Shown here in pieces: positions 50,654-59,408 of a DNA stretch of 64,000 nt. A program made the position numbers and the translations under genes. The stretch is from Tsukamurella paurometabola (GTDB taxonomy: Bacteria > Actinomycetota > Actinomycetes > Mycobacteriales > Mycobacteriaceae): contig NZ_LR131273.1 in assembly GCF_900631615.1 (NCBI RefSeq), positions 1,178,001 through 1,242,000 of the forward strand, given 5' to 3'. The notes beneath the pieces are model-generated. The model saw nothing but the letters and a program-made list of their open reading frames with translations. It did not search any database and was not told where the DNA came from. Position 1 is the first letter of the stretch; each line of letters begins with the position of its first letter.

Positions 50654-53600
50654 CGTGCTTGCTTGGGATCCTGATCCTGGCTCGAGAGGAACCGCGCGTA
50701 CGTCCAGGCGTACACGGCCGACTCGATGTCGTGGTACGCCGCCGCGAGCGTGGCGACGAGGATCGCCCGTTCGAGCATCCGGTCGCGCAGTCGCGCCGCC
50801 TCCGGCGCCGCGCTCCCGAGATCGGCCGCCGAGGCCGGCACCCGGTCGAGGCTGAGGGCGTCGCCGAGCGCACGCTCGTCGGTGTGCAGCTGATCGAGCA
50901 CCGCCGGCGGTACCTCGTCGCGCTCGTCGAGGAAGCACCGGGCGTCGATACGCGCGGCCTCGATGCCGATGGCGTGTTCGGGCGCGATGGGCTGGGTCTC
51001 CAGGTCGCGGATCAGCGCTCGCGCCTGCCGCTCGGCCTGTTCGCGATCGAGGGATCGGATGTGCTGCAGCCGAGCGGGCGACACCGTGACCTCGAACCGG
51101 CTGCGCCCGCCGGGGAGCACCGCCCCCGGGCGGGTGACGCGGACGAGGCTGGACTCGCCCACGACGGGGGCGTAGGCGCGGCTCGGGTGCGTCGTCGCGA
51201 TCGCAGTGAGCGTGTAGCCGTCCTGCCGGGCGTATTCGATGAGCTGCCGCGCCGGGTCGTCGATCGACGCCCACCGGTATCCGGTGGGCGTGTTCCACAG
51301 CACCCGCGCACCGGCCGGGATCAGCACGCCGGGGGGCAGCCAGCCCGCGTCCGACGTGGTCACGGCCATGATCGTCTCGCTCCCCCGGACCAGCAGGCCC
51401 GCGGCCCAGTGCAGCCCCGTCTCGGGGCCGTGCGGCCCACCCCGGAGCGAGCCGAGGATCGACGCGACCGTGTCGTGCACCTGCTGCACCGCCGGCGACA
51501 CCCGCCGGCCCAGCACCAGGGGCTCGGTCCGGCCGAGGATCACCGGTCCGGTGGCGAGCACGGGCGCCGGTTTGACCGGGGCCTCGTCCGCGGGCGCCTC
51601 GGCACCGGCGTCGGGCGTGGACGCGGCCGGTGCGGTCCCGGTATCAGCGGATTCCGCGGCCTCGATACCGGCGACGGGGTCCGTGCCGGCGACGGCGGGG
51701 TCCGTGGCCGCGGGAGCGGCGGCGTCCGGAGCCTCGGTGTCGGCGGGGAGCGTGCCCGACGCGACGAGCGCGGCGGGCGCGACGTGCGCGGGGTCGACCT
51801 TGTTCGCATTCGCGGCCTTGAGCAGGTCCGAGAACTTCACCGGGCCGGACTTGCGCACCGGCCTCTGCTCCGCGAACGAGGTTCTCGCCTTCGGCGCGGG
51901 AACCGCGGGGGCGTCGGTGCGTTCCGGTGCCTCCACCGGAGCCTCCGCCCGCGCCTCCTCCGCCGCGGGCCCGGCGACGACTTCGGCGGTCGTCTCGTCG
52001 ATCGCAGGGGCCGCCGGCGCGTCGTCGTCCTCGTGCCCGGCCTCCGGCTCGGTCTCGTGTGCGGGCTCGGCGGCCTCCGCAGGCTCATCCGCGACGACCT
52101 CGACGTCCCCCGCGTCGTCCGCGGGCTCATCCGCGACGTCCTCGACGTCCCCCGCGTCGTCCGCGGGCTCATCCGCGACGTCCTGGACGTCCTGGATGTC
52201 CTCGACGGCCTCCGCGTCGTTCGCGGGCGCGGACTCGTCGGCCACCGGCTCGTCCGCGTCGTCGTCGAATTCGTCCTCCGCATCGAGCGCGACGACCTCG
52301 TCGGCGTCGAGTTCGTCGGCGAAGTCGACCTCCGCATCCGCGGGCTCGTCATCGACGGGCTGCTCGTCCGTCACGTCGTCGAGCACGAGCTCGTCGGCCG
52401 CGTCGTCGGCCCCGTCGACCGGTTCGTCGTCGGCCTCGACCGACTCCTCGGCATCGTCGCGGGACTGCTCGTGCGCCGCCGCATCCTGGACCTCTCCGAT
52501 GGCACCGGTGGTCTCCTCCGCCGCTTCGGCGGCTTCGTCGTCGGACTCGTCCTCGTTGCTCTCGTCAGCCCGCGCGACGGATTCGTCGGCCGCGCCGTCC
52601 GGGCCCTCGAACGCGTCGTCACCGTCCTCGGGCGGGGCCGAGCCGGGGGTGACGGGCACCGTCGGGAGGACCCCCGAGCCGCCGGGGGCACCGGCGGTGG
52701 GGACGCGACCGAAGGAGAGGAAGCCCTCGTCCATCGTGTCCGCTGCGGTGTCGTCGCCCGCGCGCGAGGGGCCGTCCTCCGGACGGGACAGCGTCAGCGG
52801 AGTTCCGAGCTCGACGCCGGCGGACTCGTCCGTCTCGCCCGCGACGATCTGCGCGGGTGTCACGGGGATGGGCAGGAACTGGGTCGGGGCGGCGACGGGG
52901 ATCGGGCCGCTGCTGGGGCCCTGCTGCACGGCCGCTCCGTCGGTACCCGGCGTGCGGCCGAAGGCCATGAACCCGTTGACCATCGGTTGGGGCACCACCG
53001 GCACCCCGGCATCATCCGCGGCGGTCACCGCCGGTGCGTCGCCCAGGCCGAGGAATCCGTTCGACACGACGGGCGCGGCAGCCTCCGACTCCTCCGCGTC
53101 CGCGTCGTCGGTGTTCTCCGTCGCGCGTTCCGCGCCGGCGGTCGCGTCCCCAGCCGCGGGAACCACGGTCGACGGGGTGCGACCGAAGCCCATGAATCCG
53201 AGATCCATGGTGGTCTCGTCCCCCGAGTTCGCGAACGCGTCCTGCGCTGCGGCCGCCGCGTTCTGCTGCGCGGCGTCGGCATGCTCAGCGACGGCGGCGT
53301 CATGGGGGTCATGCCCGTTCATCGCGTCGTGCCCGGTGACGACGTCGTTGCCGTTCGGCCGCGAGTACCCGTTGGCAACCCCGTGACCGTTCGGCGCGCC
53401 GTGGCCGTTCTGCTCCGTTCGCGTGGTGCGGATCGCGTAGCCGTTGCGCGCGTGCCCGTTCCGTGCCACCCGCCCGTTCCGCTCGGCGGCCTCGGCGCTG
53501 GCGCCCGGGACCCTCCCGAACGCCATGAACCCGCTGACCAGGCCGGCCGCGGGCTTCTTCGCGGAACTCGCGGTCTCGGGAGTGACCATCTTCTCCGCGA

Positions 53601-54045
53601 CCTCCGCGGCGCGTGCCCGCGCGGCGGCGATGAGTTCCGCGATCTGTTCCGCCGGGTCGACGCCCGCCTGCGCGGACTGCCGCTGGGCGGCCTCGATCTC
53701 GGCCTCGACCTGGTAGACGATCTCGGACTGCTCGAGGTTCACCTGCTGCAGGCTGCGCGCCAGTTCGCCGAGCGCGTGCGAGACGTGGACCAGGGACTCG
53801 CCCACCCGGACGATGCCGATGAAGCTCTGCGCCCACTTGCCCGTCTCGGTCTCGAGGAACTCGGCAACGTCGACCTCGCCGAGTTGAGCTGTCGCGGTGG
53901 TCCCCTCGCTCGCCACGCGGAAGGCGTACGACGAGGCCTGGGCCGCGGACAGGGCGCGCGACGCGAGATCGTCGGGCGTCACCTCGTCCTCCCAGATCCC
54001 TTCGAGGAGGACGTCGGCGTGGGGGGTATCAGGGCGATCGATCAC
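50650..54045 (-). CDS. Large ESX-linked protein with five GF-x-x-FGR-x-P repeats and a DUF5632-like C-terminus
   Basis: A 1131-aa protein of unknown function. Residues 1-165 are helical, with GKWAQSFIGIVRVGESLVHV and an amphipathic coiled coil. Residues 165-870 are disordered: an Asn-Gly/His-rich part (189-245), an acidic part (about 460-710) and five copies of a short motif at 172-180, 283-291, 330-338, 358-366 and 441-449 (GFMAFGRVP, GFMGFGRTP, GFLGLGDAP, GFMAFGRTP, GFLSFGRVP). Residues about 880-1131 form a folded domain (GWLPPGVLIPAGARVLWNTP) resembling DUF5632-type domains of ESX-associated mycobacterial proteins such as Rv3899c; that match is from memory. It starts at GTG 54045 behind GAGGT and is coupled to eccA (ATGA). 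It may be a substrate or scaffold of this ESX system. Confidence 0.75.
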   Translation of the reverse strand: MIDRPDTPHADVLLEGIWEDEVTPDDLASRALSAAQASSYAFRVASEGTTATAQLGEVDVAEFLETETGKWAQSFIGIVRVGESLVHVSHALGELARSLQQVNLEQSEIVYQVEAEIEAAQRQSAQAGVDPAEQIAELIAAARARAAEVAEKMVTPETASSAKKPAAGLVSGFMAFGRVPGASAEAAERNGRVARNGHARNGYAIRTTRTEQNGHGAPNGHGVANGYSRPNGNDVVTGHDAMNGHDPHDAAVAEHADAAQQNAAAAAQDAFANSGDETTMDLGFMGFGRTPSTVVPAAGDATAGAERATENTDDADAEESEAAAPVVSNGFLGLGDAPAVTAADDAGVPVVPQPMVNGFMAFGRTPGTDGAAVQQGPSSGPIPVAAPTQFLPIPVTPAQIVAGETDESAGVELGTPLTLSRPEDGPSRAGDDTAADTMDEGFLSFGRVPTAGAPGGSGVLPTVPVTPGSAPPEDGDDAFEGPDGAADESVARADESNEDESDDEAAEAAEETTGAIGEVQDAAAHEQSRDDAEESVEADDEPVDGADDAADELVLDDVTDEQPVDDEPADAEVDFADELDADEVVALDAEDEFDDDADEPVADESAPANDAEAVEDIQDVQDVADEPADDAGDVEDVADEPADDAGDVEVVADEPAEAAEPAHETEPEAGHEDDDAPAAPAIDETTAEVVAGPAAEEARAEAPVEAPERTDAPAVPAPKARTSFAEQRPVRKSGPVKFSDLLKAANANKVDPAHVAPAALVASGTLPADTEAPDAAAPAATDPAVAGTDPVAGIEAAESADTGTAPAASTPDAGAEAPADEAPVKPAPVLATGPVILGRTEPLVLGRRVSPAVQQVHDTVASILGSLRGGPHGPETGLHWAAGLLVRGSETIMAVTTSDAGWLPPGVLIPAGARVLWNTPTGYRWASIDDPARQLIEYARQDGYTLTAIATTHPSRAYAPVVGESSLVRVTRPGAVLPGGRSRFEVTVSPARLQHIRSLDREQAERQARALIRDLETQPIAPEHAIGIEAARIDARCFLDERDEVPPAVLDQLHTDERALGDALSLDRVPASAADLGSAAPEAARLRDRMLERAILVATLAAAYHDIESAVYAWTYARFLSSQDQDPKQAR
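52081..52186. repeat. 42-bp tandem repeat in the acidic region of the 1131-aa protein gene
   Basis: About 2.5 copies of a 42-bp unit (best copy 52121-52162) encode repeated DVADEPADDAGDVE-type acidic residues. The repeat keeps the frame and probably varies in copy number between strains. Confidence 0.7.
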
Positions 54046-54100
54046 TTCGACACCTCACTTCAGGCCGGGCACGGCGCGGGCGCCGCGACGAACGACGTGC

Positions 54101-54415
54101 TCACGAGGAAGCACCCACAGTCGACTGGGTCTCCACCCACAGCGACGGCCGCGATGTCGGGCCGTCGGGCGCCCGCCCGGACGTGCGGGCGGCCGTGAGG
54201 GCCTCGGCGGCCTCGAGCTCGGGCATGACGTCGTCGACGAGGTCGTCGATGGTCTCGACGATCCGCTCACCGTGCGGGCTGGTCCAGCCCACCGAGGAGC
54301 TGATCGAGGTCACGGTCGACCGCAACTGCGCCGTCGCGATCGCTGCGCGCGCCTCGATGGCCCGCGCACCGGCACTCTGGCCGAGGTTCGCACCGGCGTC
54401 CTTCTCGGAACTCAA
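54101..54415 (-). CDS. Small WXG100-like protein opening the ESX operon
   Basis: A 104-aa helix-turn-helix-shaped protein. Between two predicted helices lies SSSVGWTSPHGERI, where WTS stands in for WxG. The C-terminal 30 residues are polar and disordered. I prefer the TTG at 54415 (LSSEKDAGANLGQ) because GGGAGG lies six bases upstream; the GTG two codons earlier touches that site. It is 55 bases upstream of the 1131-aa gene and is the first gene of the ESX operon. It is probably a partner or substrate of that protein; the family is not recognised with certainty. Confidence 0.62.
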   Translation of the reverse strand: MSSEKDAGANLGQSAGARAIEARAAIATAQLRSTVTSISSSVGWTSPHGERIVETIDDLVDDVMPELEAAEALTAARTSGRAPDGPTSRPSLWVETQSTVGASS

Positions 54416-54910
54416 TGCCACCCTCCCGTCCTGCCCAGCCAGACGGCACAGACGTACCGACTGAATTCGTTGTCGCAAAAGAATGTACCACCCGTATTGC
54501 AACTGCACTTCTTTGAAGTCACCGTTGTTGGATTGCAAGATAGGCAGGTCAGGGCTCACAGGATCATGATTCTCAATTCCGGTTGTTGATCACGTTGTGC
54601 ACCCTCGCGGCGCGCGACCTCGCTTCGCGACAACCCGCCCACAACCGCCGGCGACGAGCATCCGCCCCGAATCACCTAGAACACGTTGCACCACGAGCCA
54701 GTTCACCCTGAGGGGCCTGGTCGCCGGGCGCGAACCGGCATCGGGGCCCAGCGCCGGCACGTGAGTGGCGGCGGTCCGCGAAAGTGCTTCGTGAGCATCT
54801 GCATCGAACCCATGAATTCAGTTCCGTAATTTTCCCGCGCCCTCGGCCGGCGCGGTTCCGGCACCTCGCCGGCCGTGTCCCTCGAGTCGCGCTGTGCCAA
54901 GCTGTCCGTC
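54416..54910. promoter_or_regulatory. Divergent intergenic region between the ESX operon and a lipoprotein gene
   Basis: These 495 bases hold no convincing gene. The left part (54470-54600) is A/T-rich and contains two TTGCAA cores on the minus strand: the 14-base box at 54525-54538 and GTTGCAAT at 54496-54503, spaced about 35 bases apart. It is the likely ESX promoter. I looked for an IdeR-type iron box, as found ahead of mycobacterial ESX-3, and did not see one. The right part is ordinary GC-rich DNA. Confidence 0.5.
54525..54538 (-). promoter_or_regulatory. AT-rich TTGCAATCCAACAA box upstream of the ESX operon
   Basis: This 14-mer is identical to the one at 195-208, upstream of the truncated left-edge gene, and in the same orientation relative to the gene. 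It lies about 110 bases before the first ESX start. Confidence 0.45.
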
Positions 54911-56107
54911 ATGAGGGGATTCCGACGCGATCGCATCGTGCTCGTCCTGGCGGCGGTGCTGGTCGCGACGACCGCCTGCGCCACCGTCGTCGACGGCACC
55001 GCCCAGCCCGACCCGAGCGCCGCCGCCCGTCTCGACACCGGCGGATATCCGACAGCACCGCGAGCCGTTCCTGCGCGCACGGATCCCAACGACCAGCGCG
55101 TGCAGGCCGGCTACGAGCTGTCGGGCGCCCTCGTCTCCCCGGCCGAGCTCGACGCGGCGTTCACCTTCTCGGCACCGGCGTCGACCCCCGTGCTCCCCTC
55201 ACCGGAGTCGCTGGGACTGGTCTTCGGAATTCCGCTGGTGGCGGCGCTGTCGCAGACCAACACCTACGTCGGAGGCGCCGTCTCCGCACGTCAGACGACG
55301 CTGGTCGAACGCGAGACCGCCGACACCGCGCGCATGATGACCGCCGTCATCCGATATCGCAGCGCCGACCGGGCCGCCGCTGCCACGCAGGCCGTCAGCA
55401 CCGAAACATCCTCGCCCGCTTCCCTTCCCGCACGGCCTGCAGCGGTTCCCGGCGCGGCGCTCCCGCGCCGGTCGCTGACCAGGGTGTGGTGGATGCCGTT
55501 CCAGGACTATCTGCTCATGATCGGCGTCGGCAACGTCCCCGACAGCAGAGCCGATGCCCTGGCCGCGACGTGGTTCGACCGCCAGACCGCCGCATTGCGC
55601 GCCATCACCGCCACGCCCGAACAACTCCTGAGCCTGCCCCCGGACCGCGACGGCATCATGTCGCTGACGCTGCCGAACGTGATCCGGACCAGCGACGGAG
55701 CGCAACTGGCGCTCGGCTACCTCACGCCGCGGGCCTGGGCGAACGCCGCCGCCGACGATTGGATGGCGACATGGGCGCTGCTCGAACGCGCGGGAGTGGA
55801 TCTCGTCGGCACGGCCGAGTCGGCGGTGACCCGCACGCGCGGTGCGGCCAGCGCACGCTATCTGGCCGACGCGTACTGGTCGGGGGAGGCCAGCGGCACG
55901 CTCGGCACCGAGGAGCCGAAGGTGGCGGGCGTCCCCGACGGACGCTGCCTCTCCTTCATCACGCGCTCCAACGGCGAACCGCGCAAGGCATTCTCGTGCA
56001 GCTTCGCGTCGGGCCGCTACTACGTGCGGACGGGAGCCGTGAGCACGCTCGCGCAGGCGCACCAGCAGGCGGCCGCGAGCTACCTGATGGTCAAGAACGC
56101 GAAGTAG
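54911..56107 (+). CDS. Putative lipoprotein, DUF7373-like family (paralogue of the one at 14.2 kb)
   Basis: A 398-aa exported protein. The signal ends in LVATTAC, a lipobox-like site with Cys near residue 22. Next come VVDGTAQPDPSAAARLDTGG and YPTAPRAV, matching the other lipoprotein in this window (IAGTASAPPEVTRLDTGNYP). It has a Cys pair late in the chain (RCLSF and FSCSF). The function of the family is unknown. It starts at an ATG without a strong ribosome site and is divergent from the ESX operon; its stop is one base from the convergent ROK gene. Confidence 0.72.
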   Translation: MRGFRRDRIVLVLAAVLVATTACATVVDGTAQPDPSAAARLDTGGYPTAPRAVPARTDPNDQRVQAGYELSGALVSPAELDAAFTFSAPASTPVLPSPESLGLVFGIPLVAALSQTNTYVGGAVSARQTTLVERETADTARMMTAVIRYRSADRAAAATQAVSTETSSPASLPARPAAVPGAALPRRSLTRVWWMPFQDYLLMIGVGNVPDSRADALAATWFDRQTAALRAITATPEQLLSLPPDRDGIMSLTLPNVIRTSDGAQLALGYLTPRAWANAAADDWMATWALLERAGVDLVGTAESAVTRTRGAASARYLADAYWSGEASGTLGTEEPKVAGVPDGRCLSFITRSNGEPRKAFSCSFASGRYYVRTGAVSTLAQAHQQAAASYLMVKNAK

Positions 56108-56108
56108 A

Positions 56109-57419
56109 TCAGGCCGTCACCCGCGCGACGGCACCCAGCGGGTCGGTGTAGACACCGTCGAGCGCGGCCGCGCCGGCGGCCTGCTGCTGCACGCGACCAC
56201 CGGCGCCGCTGACCCGCACGGACCGGCCGGGCTCGGCCGAGGTGGCCTTCAGCGCGGCGGAGACGTGCGGGAGGATCGCGGTGTGGTCGGTGAAGGCCTG
56301 GCCGCCCAGGATGAGCCGGTCGGGGTTGAAGATGTCGGCCACCAGTGCAGCGGCCTCGCCCAGCACCCGTCCGCGCTCGGCGACGATCGCTCGCGCCGTC
56401 TCATCGCCGCCGTCGGCCAGCTTGTGCAGATCCGCGATGGTCCGCACCGGAAGCTTCTGCGCGCGTGCGGCATCCACGACCGCGGTGTCGGTCACGGCGT
56501 CCTCGAGCCGACCGGTGCGCCTCGGGTCGAGGAGCTCGACGTTCCGCGTCGGGAGGTGGCCGATGGTGTGCGGGCCCGACTTCGGCGAGTGCACGGCGCC
56601 GTGCAGCGCCAACGCGACGCCCACGGTCTCGCGACCGTAGAAGTACAGCGTGGAACCCTGCGACTCGTACTCCTCCGACAGGTGGAGCTCGGCGGCGGCC
56701 ATCGCCTCCACGTGCGGCGCGACGGTGACGGGAAGCCCGATCGCACCCGAAAGGCGTTCGCCCAGAGCGACGTCCTTCCAGCCGAGACGCGGATGGTCGG
56801 CGACCACGCCGCGGTCGTCCACGCGGCCGCCGATCGCGACGCCGGCGCCCAGCACGGTGCGGCCGTCCCAGCGGGCCAGGAAGCGCCGCGCGCTGGTCGC
56901 GATCACCGAGAGCACCTCGCCGGGCTCGCCGCTCTCGGGCGTGGGGATCTGGATGGCGCCGACGACCTTGCCGGCGACGTCGTGCATGGTCACCGTGCTC
57001 ACGCGGAAACCGATGTGGATCCCGAGGGCGACGGGGCCGTTCGGGTCGACCTCGAGCGGCAGGCGGGGACGGCCGACGACGCCGCTGGCCGCACGATCGG
57101 CGCGCTCCCGCACGAGTCCCGCCTCGATCAGGGCCGTGACCTGGCGGTTCACGGTGGCGGCGGAGAGCTGCGTCTCGCGCACGATCTCGTCGCGCAGCAC
57201 GAGGCCGCCGCGACGGATCACGCGCAGGACGGCCGCCGCGGGCTTCTCGGAGACGCGCAGCTGGGGCGCGAAGACACGGGCCGGTGCGGCGACCCTGGCC
57301 TGGCGTTCGCCGGCGGCGGGCCGGGCCAGAGGGTTACGGGGCCGGGCCGTGCGCGCCTGCGCGGGGCGGGCCTGCGGCGAGCGGGTGGCGGAAACGGCGG
57401 GAAGATCAACGACGGTCAT
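56109..57419 (-). CDS. ROK-family transcriptional regulator (Rv0485-like)
   Basis: A 436-aa regulator. Residues 1-55 are Ala/Arg/Pro-rich and disordered. A winged helix-turn-helix (about 60-120, RDEIVRETQLSAATVNRQVT) precedes a ROK sugar-kinase-like domain (about 130-430, GAGVAIGGRVDDRG, then LYFYGRETVGVALALHGAVH). The usual ROK zinc Cys cluster is not visible, so the domain is probably a ligand sensor, not a kinase. Length and layout resemble M. tuberculosis Rv0485, a ROK regulator reported to affect the pe13/ppe18 genes, so control of the nearby PE/PPE locus is possible. GAGGAA precedes the ATG. Confidence 0.82.
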   Translation of the reverse strand: MTVVDLPAVSATRSPQARPAQARTARPRNPLARPAAGERQARVAAPARVFAPQLRVSEKPAAAVLRVIRRGGLVLRDEIVRETQLSAATVNRQVTALIEAGLVRERADRAASGVVGRPRLPLEVDPNGPVALGIHIGFRVSTVTMHDVAGKVVGAIQIPTPESGEPGEVLSVIATSARRFLARWDGRTVLGAGVAIGGRVDDRGVVADHPRLGWKDVALGERLSGAIGLPVTVAPHVEAMAAAELHLSEEYESQGSTLYFYGRETVGVALALHGAVHSPKSGPHTIGHLPTRNVELLDPRRTGRLEDAVTDTAVVDAARAQKLPVRTIADLHKLADGGDETARAIVAERGRVLGEAAALVADIFNPDRLILGGQAFTDHTAILPHVSAALKATSAEPGRSVRVSGAGGRVQQQAAGAAALDGVYTDPLGAVARVTA

Positions 57420-57863
57420 GGTTCCTCGAAGGTGTGCGTACGCCGCGACCTCCGGGGCTACCCCGGGCGCTGGCGTGGAATGGAGTTGTCGAACGGATCA
57501 GCCCAGATGAAAGGGCCGGCGGAAGTGCGAGCGGGAACGCTCAGCAGCAGCACATTCGACAGTGCACGCGAACCATGGGGAGACGGCAGCCCAGCGCGAC
57601 GGTCTCATAACCGACGCGCAGATGGGCCTCAAGACTCCCGGACATGTGTTGAAAGTAGCACCACACACCGCGCGCCGCACAAGCACCACGGGCCGGAGTG
57701 GGACGCAGATCACACTCGCTATCCCCCGAAATTCCGGTGCGAAGCGCAAGCACCCTTGTTTAGACTCGTCGCCATGCTGTCCTGAGACGTCTTCGGCCCT
57801 GCCGCTCGCACCCGGTGTGTCCACTCCACCCGTCGCGGCCCCTGACGACCTCAAGGAGCAATC
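57420..57863. promoter_or_regulatory. Divergent region between the ROK gene and the ABC-F gene, with a possible minimal leader ORF
   Basis: These 444 bases hold no full gene. The right part has TTGTTTAGACT near 57757-57767, a plausible -10 region, followed at 57774-57785 by a four-codon open frame (ATG CTG TCC TGA) about 80 bases before the ABC-F start. Resistance-type ABC-F genes often sit behind such leader peptides. CCGGGG-CTA-CCCCGG near 57455 is a small hairpin close to the ROK start. Confidence 0.35.
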
Positions 57864-59399
57864 ATGGCTACCTCTCTCGCCGTCTCCGCACTGTCCCTGC
57901 GCTGGCCTGACGGCACCGTCGTCTTCGACGACCTGAGCTTCACCATCCCGGCCGGGCGGGCGGCCCTGGTCGGCGCCAACGGCGCCGGCAAGAGCACCGT
58001 GCTCCGCATCCTCGCAGGTCGGATCACCCCGACCGCCGGCTCCGTGAGCGGCACGGGCGTCGTCAGCTACGTGCCGCAACACCCGCAGGCCCGCCCGGAG
58101 GACACCCTGGCCGATGCGCTCGGGATCGGCGGCACCGTCGCCGCCCTGCGCCGCATCGAGGGCGGGTCGGCCGAGCCGGCGGACTTCGAGGCCGTCGGCG
58201 ACGACTGGGACGTCGAGGAGCGCGCCACCGCCGTGCTCGACGGCCTGGGCCTGCGGCTCGGGGCCCTGGACCGGACCGTCGGGACGTTGTCCGGCGGCGA
58301 GGCCACCCTCCTCGCCATCGCCGGCCAGCTCCTCCTGCGGCCCGACACCCTGCTGCTCGACGAGCCGACCAACAACCTCGACGAGCGCGCCCGCGGGCTC
58401 CTCACCGAGGCGCTGGAACGGTTCGGCGGCACCGCCGTGGTGGTGAGTCACGACCTGACACTGCTCGAGCGCATGGACACCACGGTGGAGCTCTACCGCG
58501 GGGCCGTGCGCGTGTTCGGGGGTCCGTACTCGCACTACCGCGAGGTGCTCGACGCGGAGCAGGCCGCCGCGGAACAGGCGGTGACCTCGGCGAAGGTCGA
58601 CCTCAAGGCGCAGCGCCGAGATCTGGTGGAGGCGCAGGTCAAGCTGGACCGTCGCGCGCGGTTCGCCGCGAAGGCCGAGGCGGAGAAGCGGGTCCCGAAG
58701 ATCATCGCCGGCCTGCGGAAGAACGCCGCCGAGGTCTCGGCGGGCAAGCACCGCGGCCTCCACGAGGACCGCGTCGACTCCGCGCGCGACGCCCTCGACG
58801 CCGCCAAGGAGGGCGTCCGCGACGACCGCTCCGTCCGGATCGCCATGCCGGAGCCGGGTCCGGGACTGCACCGCATGCAACTCGACGACGGTCCGCTGCA
58901 GGTCGTGGGTCCGGAGCGGATCGCGCTCGTGGGACCCAACGGGGCGGGCAAGACGACGGTGCTGCGCCGCGCCATCGACGCCGCGCGGGCCGCGGAGCCG
59001 GCGACGGTGATCGGCTACGTCCCGCAGGACGTGCGCTTCGGTGCGGCTGAGGAGGGTTCGCTGCTGGACGCGGTGCGTGACGCCCACCCCGATCTCGACG
59101 CCCAGCACGCGCACGCCGCGCTCGCCCGGATGCTGTTCCGCGGGCGGCAGTCGGAGCGCATCGTCAGCACCCTCAGCGGCGGCGAACGCCTGCGGCTCGC
59201 GCTGGCGATCGCCCTGCTCGGGGATCCCGCGCCGTCGTTGCTGGCGCTGGACGAGCCGACCAACAACCTCGACGTCCCGTCGGTGGAACTGCTGGTGGAG
59301 GCGCTGAAGTCGTGGGAGGGCGCGCTCGTCGTCGTCTCGCACGACCGGGCCTTCCTCGACCTGCTGGATCTGACCCGCGAGGTCGAGATCACGCGATAG
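57864..59399 (+). CDS. ABC-F family ATPase
   Basis: A 511-aa protein with two ABC ATPase domains and no membrane segment. Domain 1 has GANGAGKST, LSGGEATLL and LLLDEPTNNLDE; domain 2 has GPNGAGKTT, LSGGERLRL and LALDEPTNNLD. Between them lies the charged helical linker (about 230-320, KVDLKAQRRDLVEAQVKLDR) that in ABC-F proteins reaches into the ribosome. Such proteins act in translation, some protecting the ribosome from antibiotics; which applies here cannot be told from sequence. AAGGAG precedes the ATG. Confidence 0.92.
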   Translation: MATSLAVSALSLRWPDGTVVFDDLSFTIPAGRAALVGANGAGKSTVLRILAGRITPTAGSVSGTGVVSYVPQHPQARPEDTLADALGIGGTVAALRRIEGGSAEPADFEAVGDDWDVEERATAVLDGLGLRLGALDRTVGTLSGGEATLLAIAGQLLLRPDTLLLDEPTNNLDERARGLLTEALERFGGTAVVVSHDLTLLERMDTTVELYRGAVRVFGGPYSHYREVLDAEQAAAEQAVTSAKVDLKAQRRDLVEAQVKLDRRARFAAKAEAEKRVPKIIAGLRKNAAEVSAGKHRGLHEDRVDSARDALDAAKEGVRDDRSVRIAMPEPGPGLHRMQLDDGPLQVVGPERIALVGPNGAGKTTVLRRAIDAARAAEPATVIGYVPQDVRFGAAEEGSLLDAVRDAHPDLDAQHAHAALARMLFRGRQSERIVSTLSGGERLRLALAIALLGDPAPSLLALDEPTNNLDVPSVELLVEALKSWEGALVVVSHDRAFLDLLDLTREVEITR

Positions 59400-59408
59400 C
59401 CCTCGGTA

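Noticed and set aside
52081-52186. Short tandem repeat resembling a CRISPR array.
   Set aside because: The 42-bp units are adjacent with no spacers, keep the coding frame and encode acidic repeats.
54416-54910. IdeR iron box or Zur box ahead of the ESX operon.
   Set aside because: No TTAGGTTAGCCTAACCTAA-like or zinc-box palindrome could be found by eye; a scored matrix scan would be needed to exclude a weak site.
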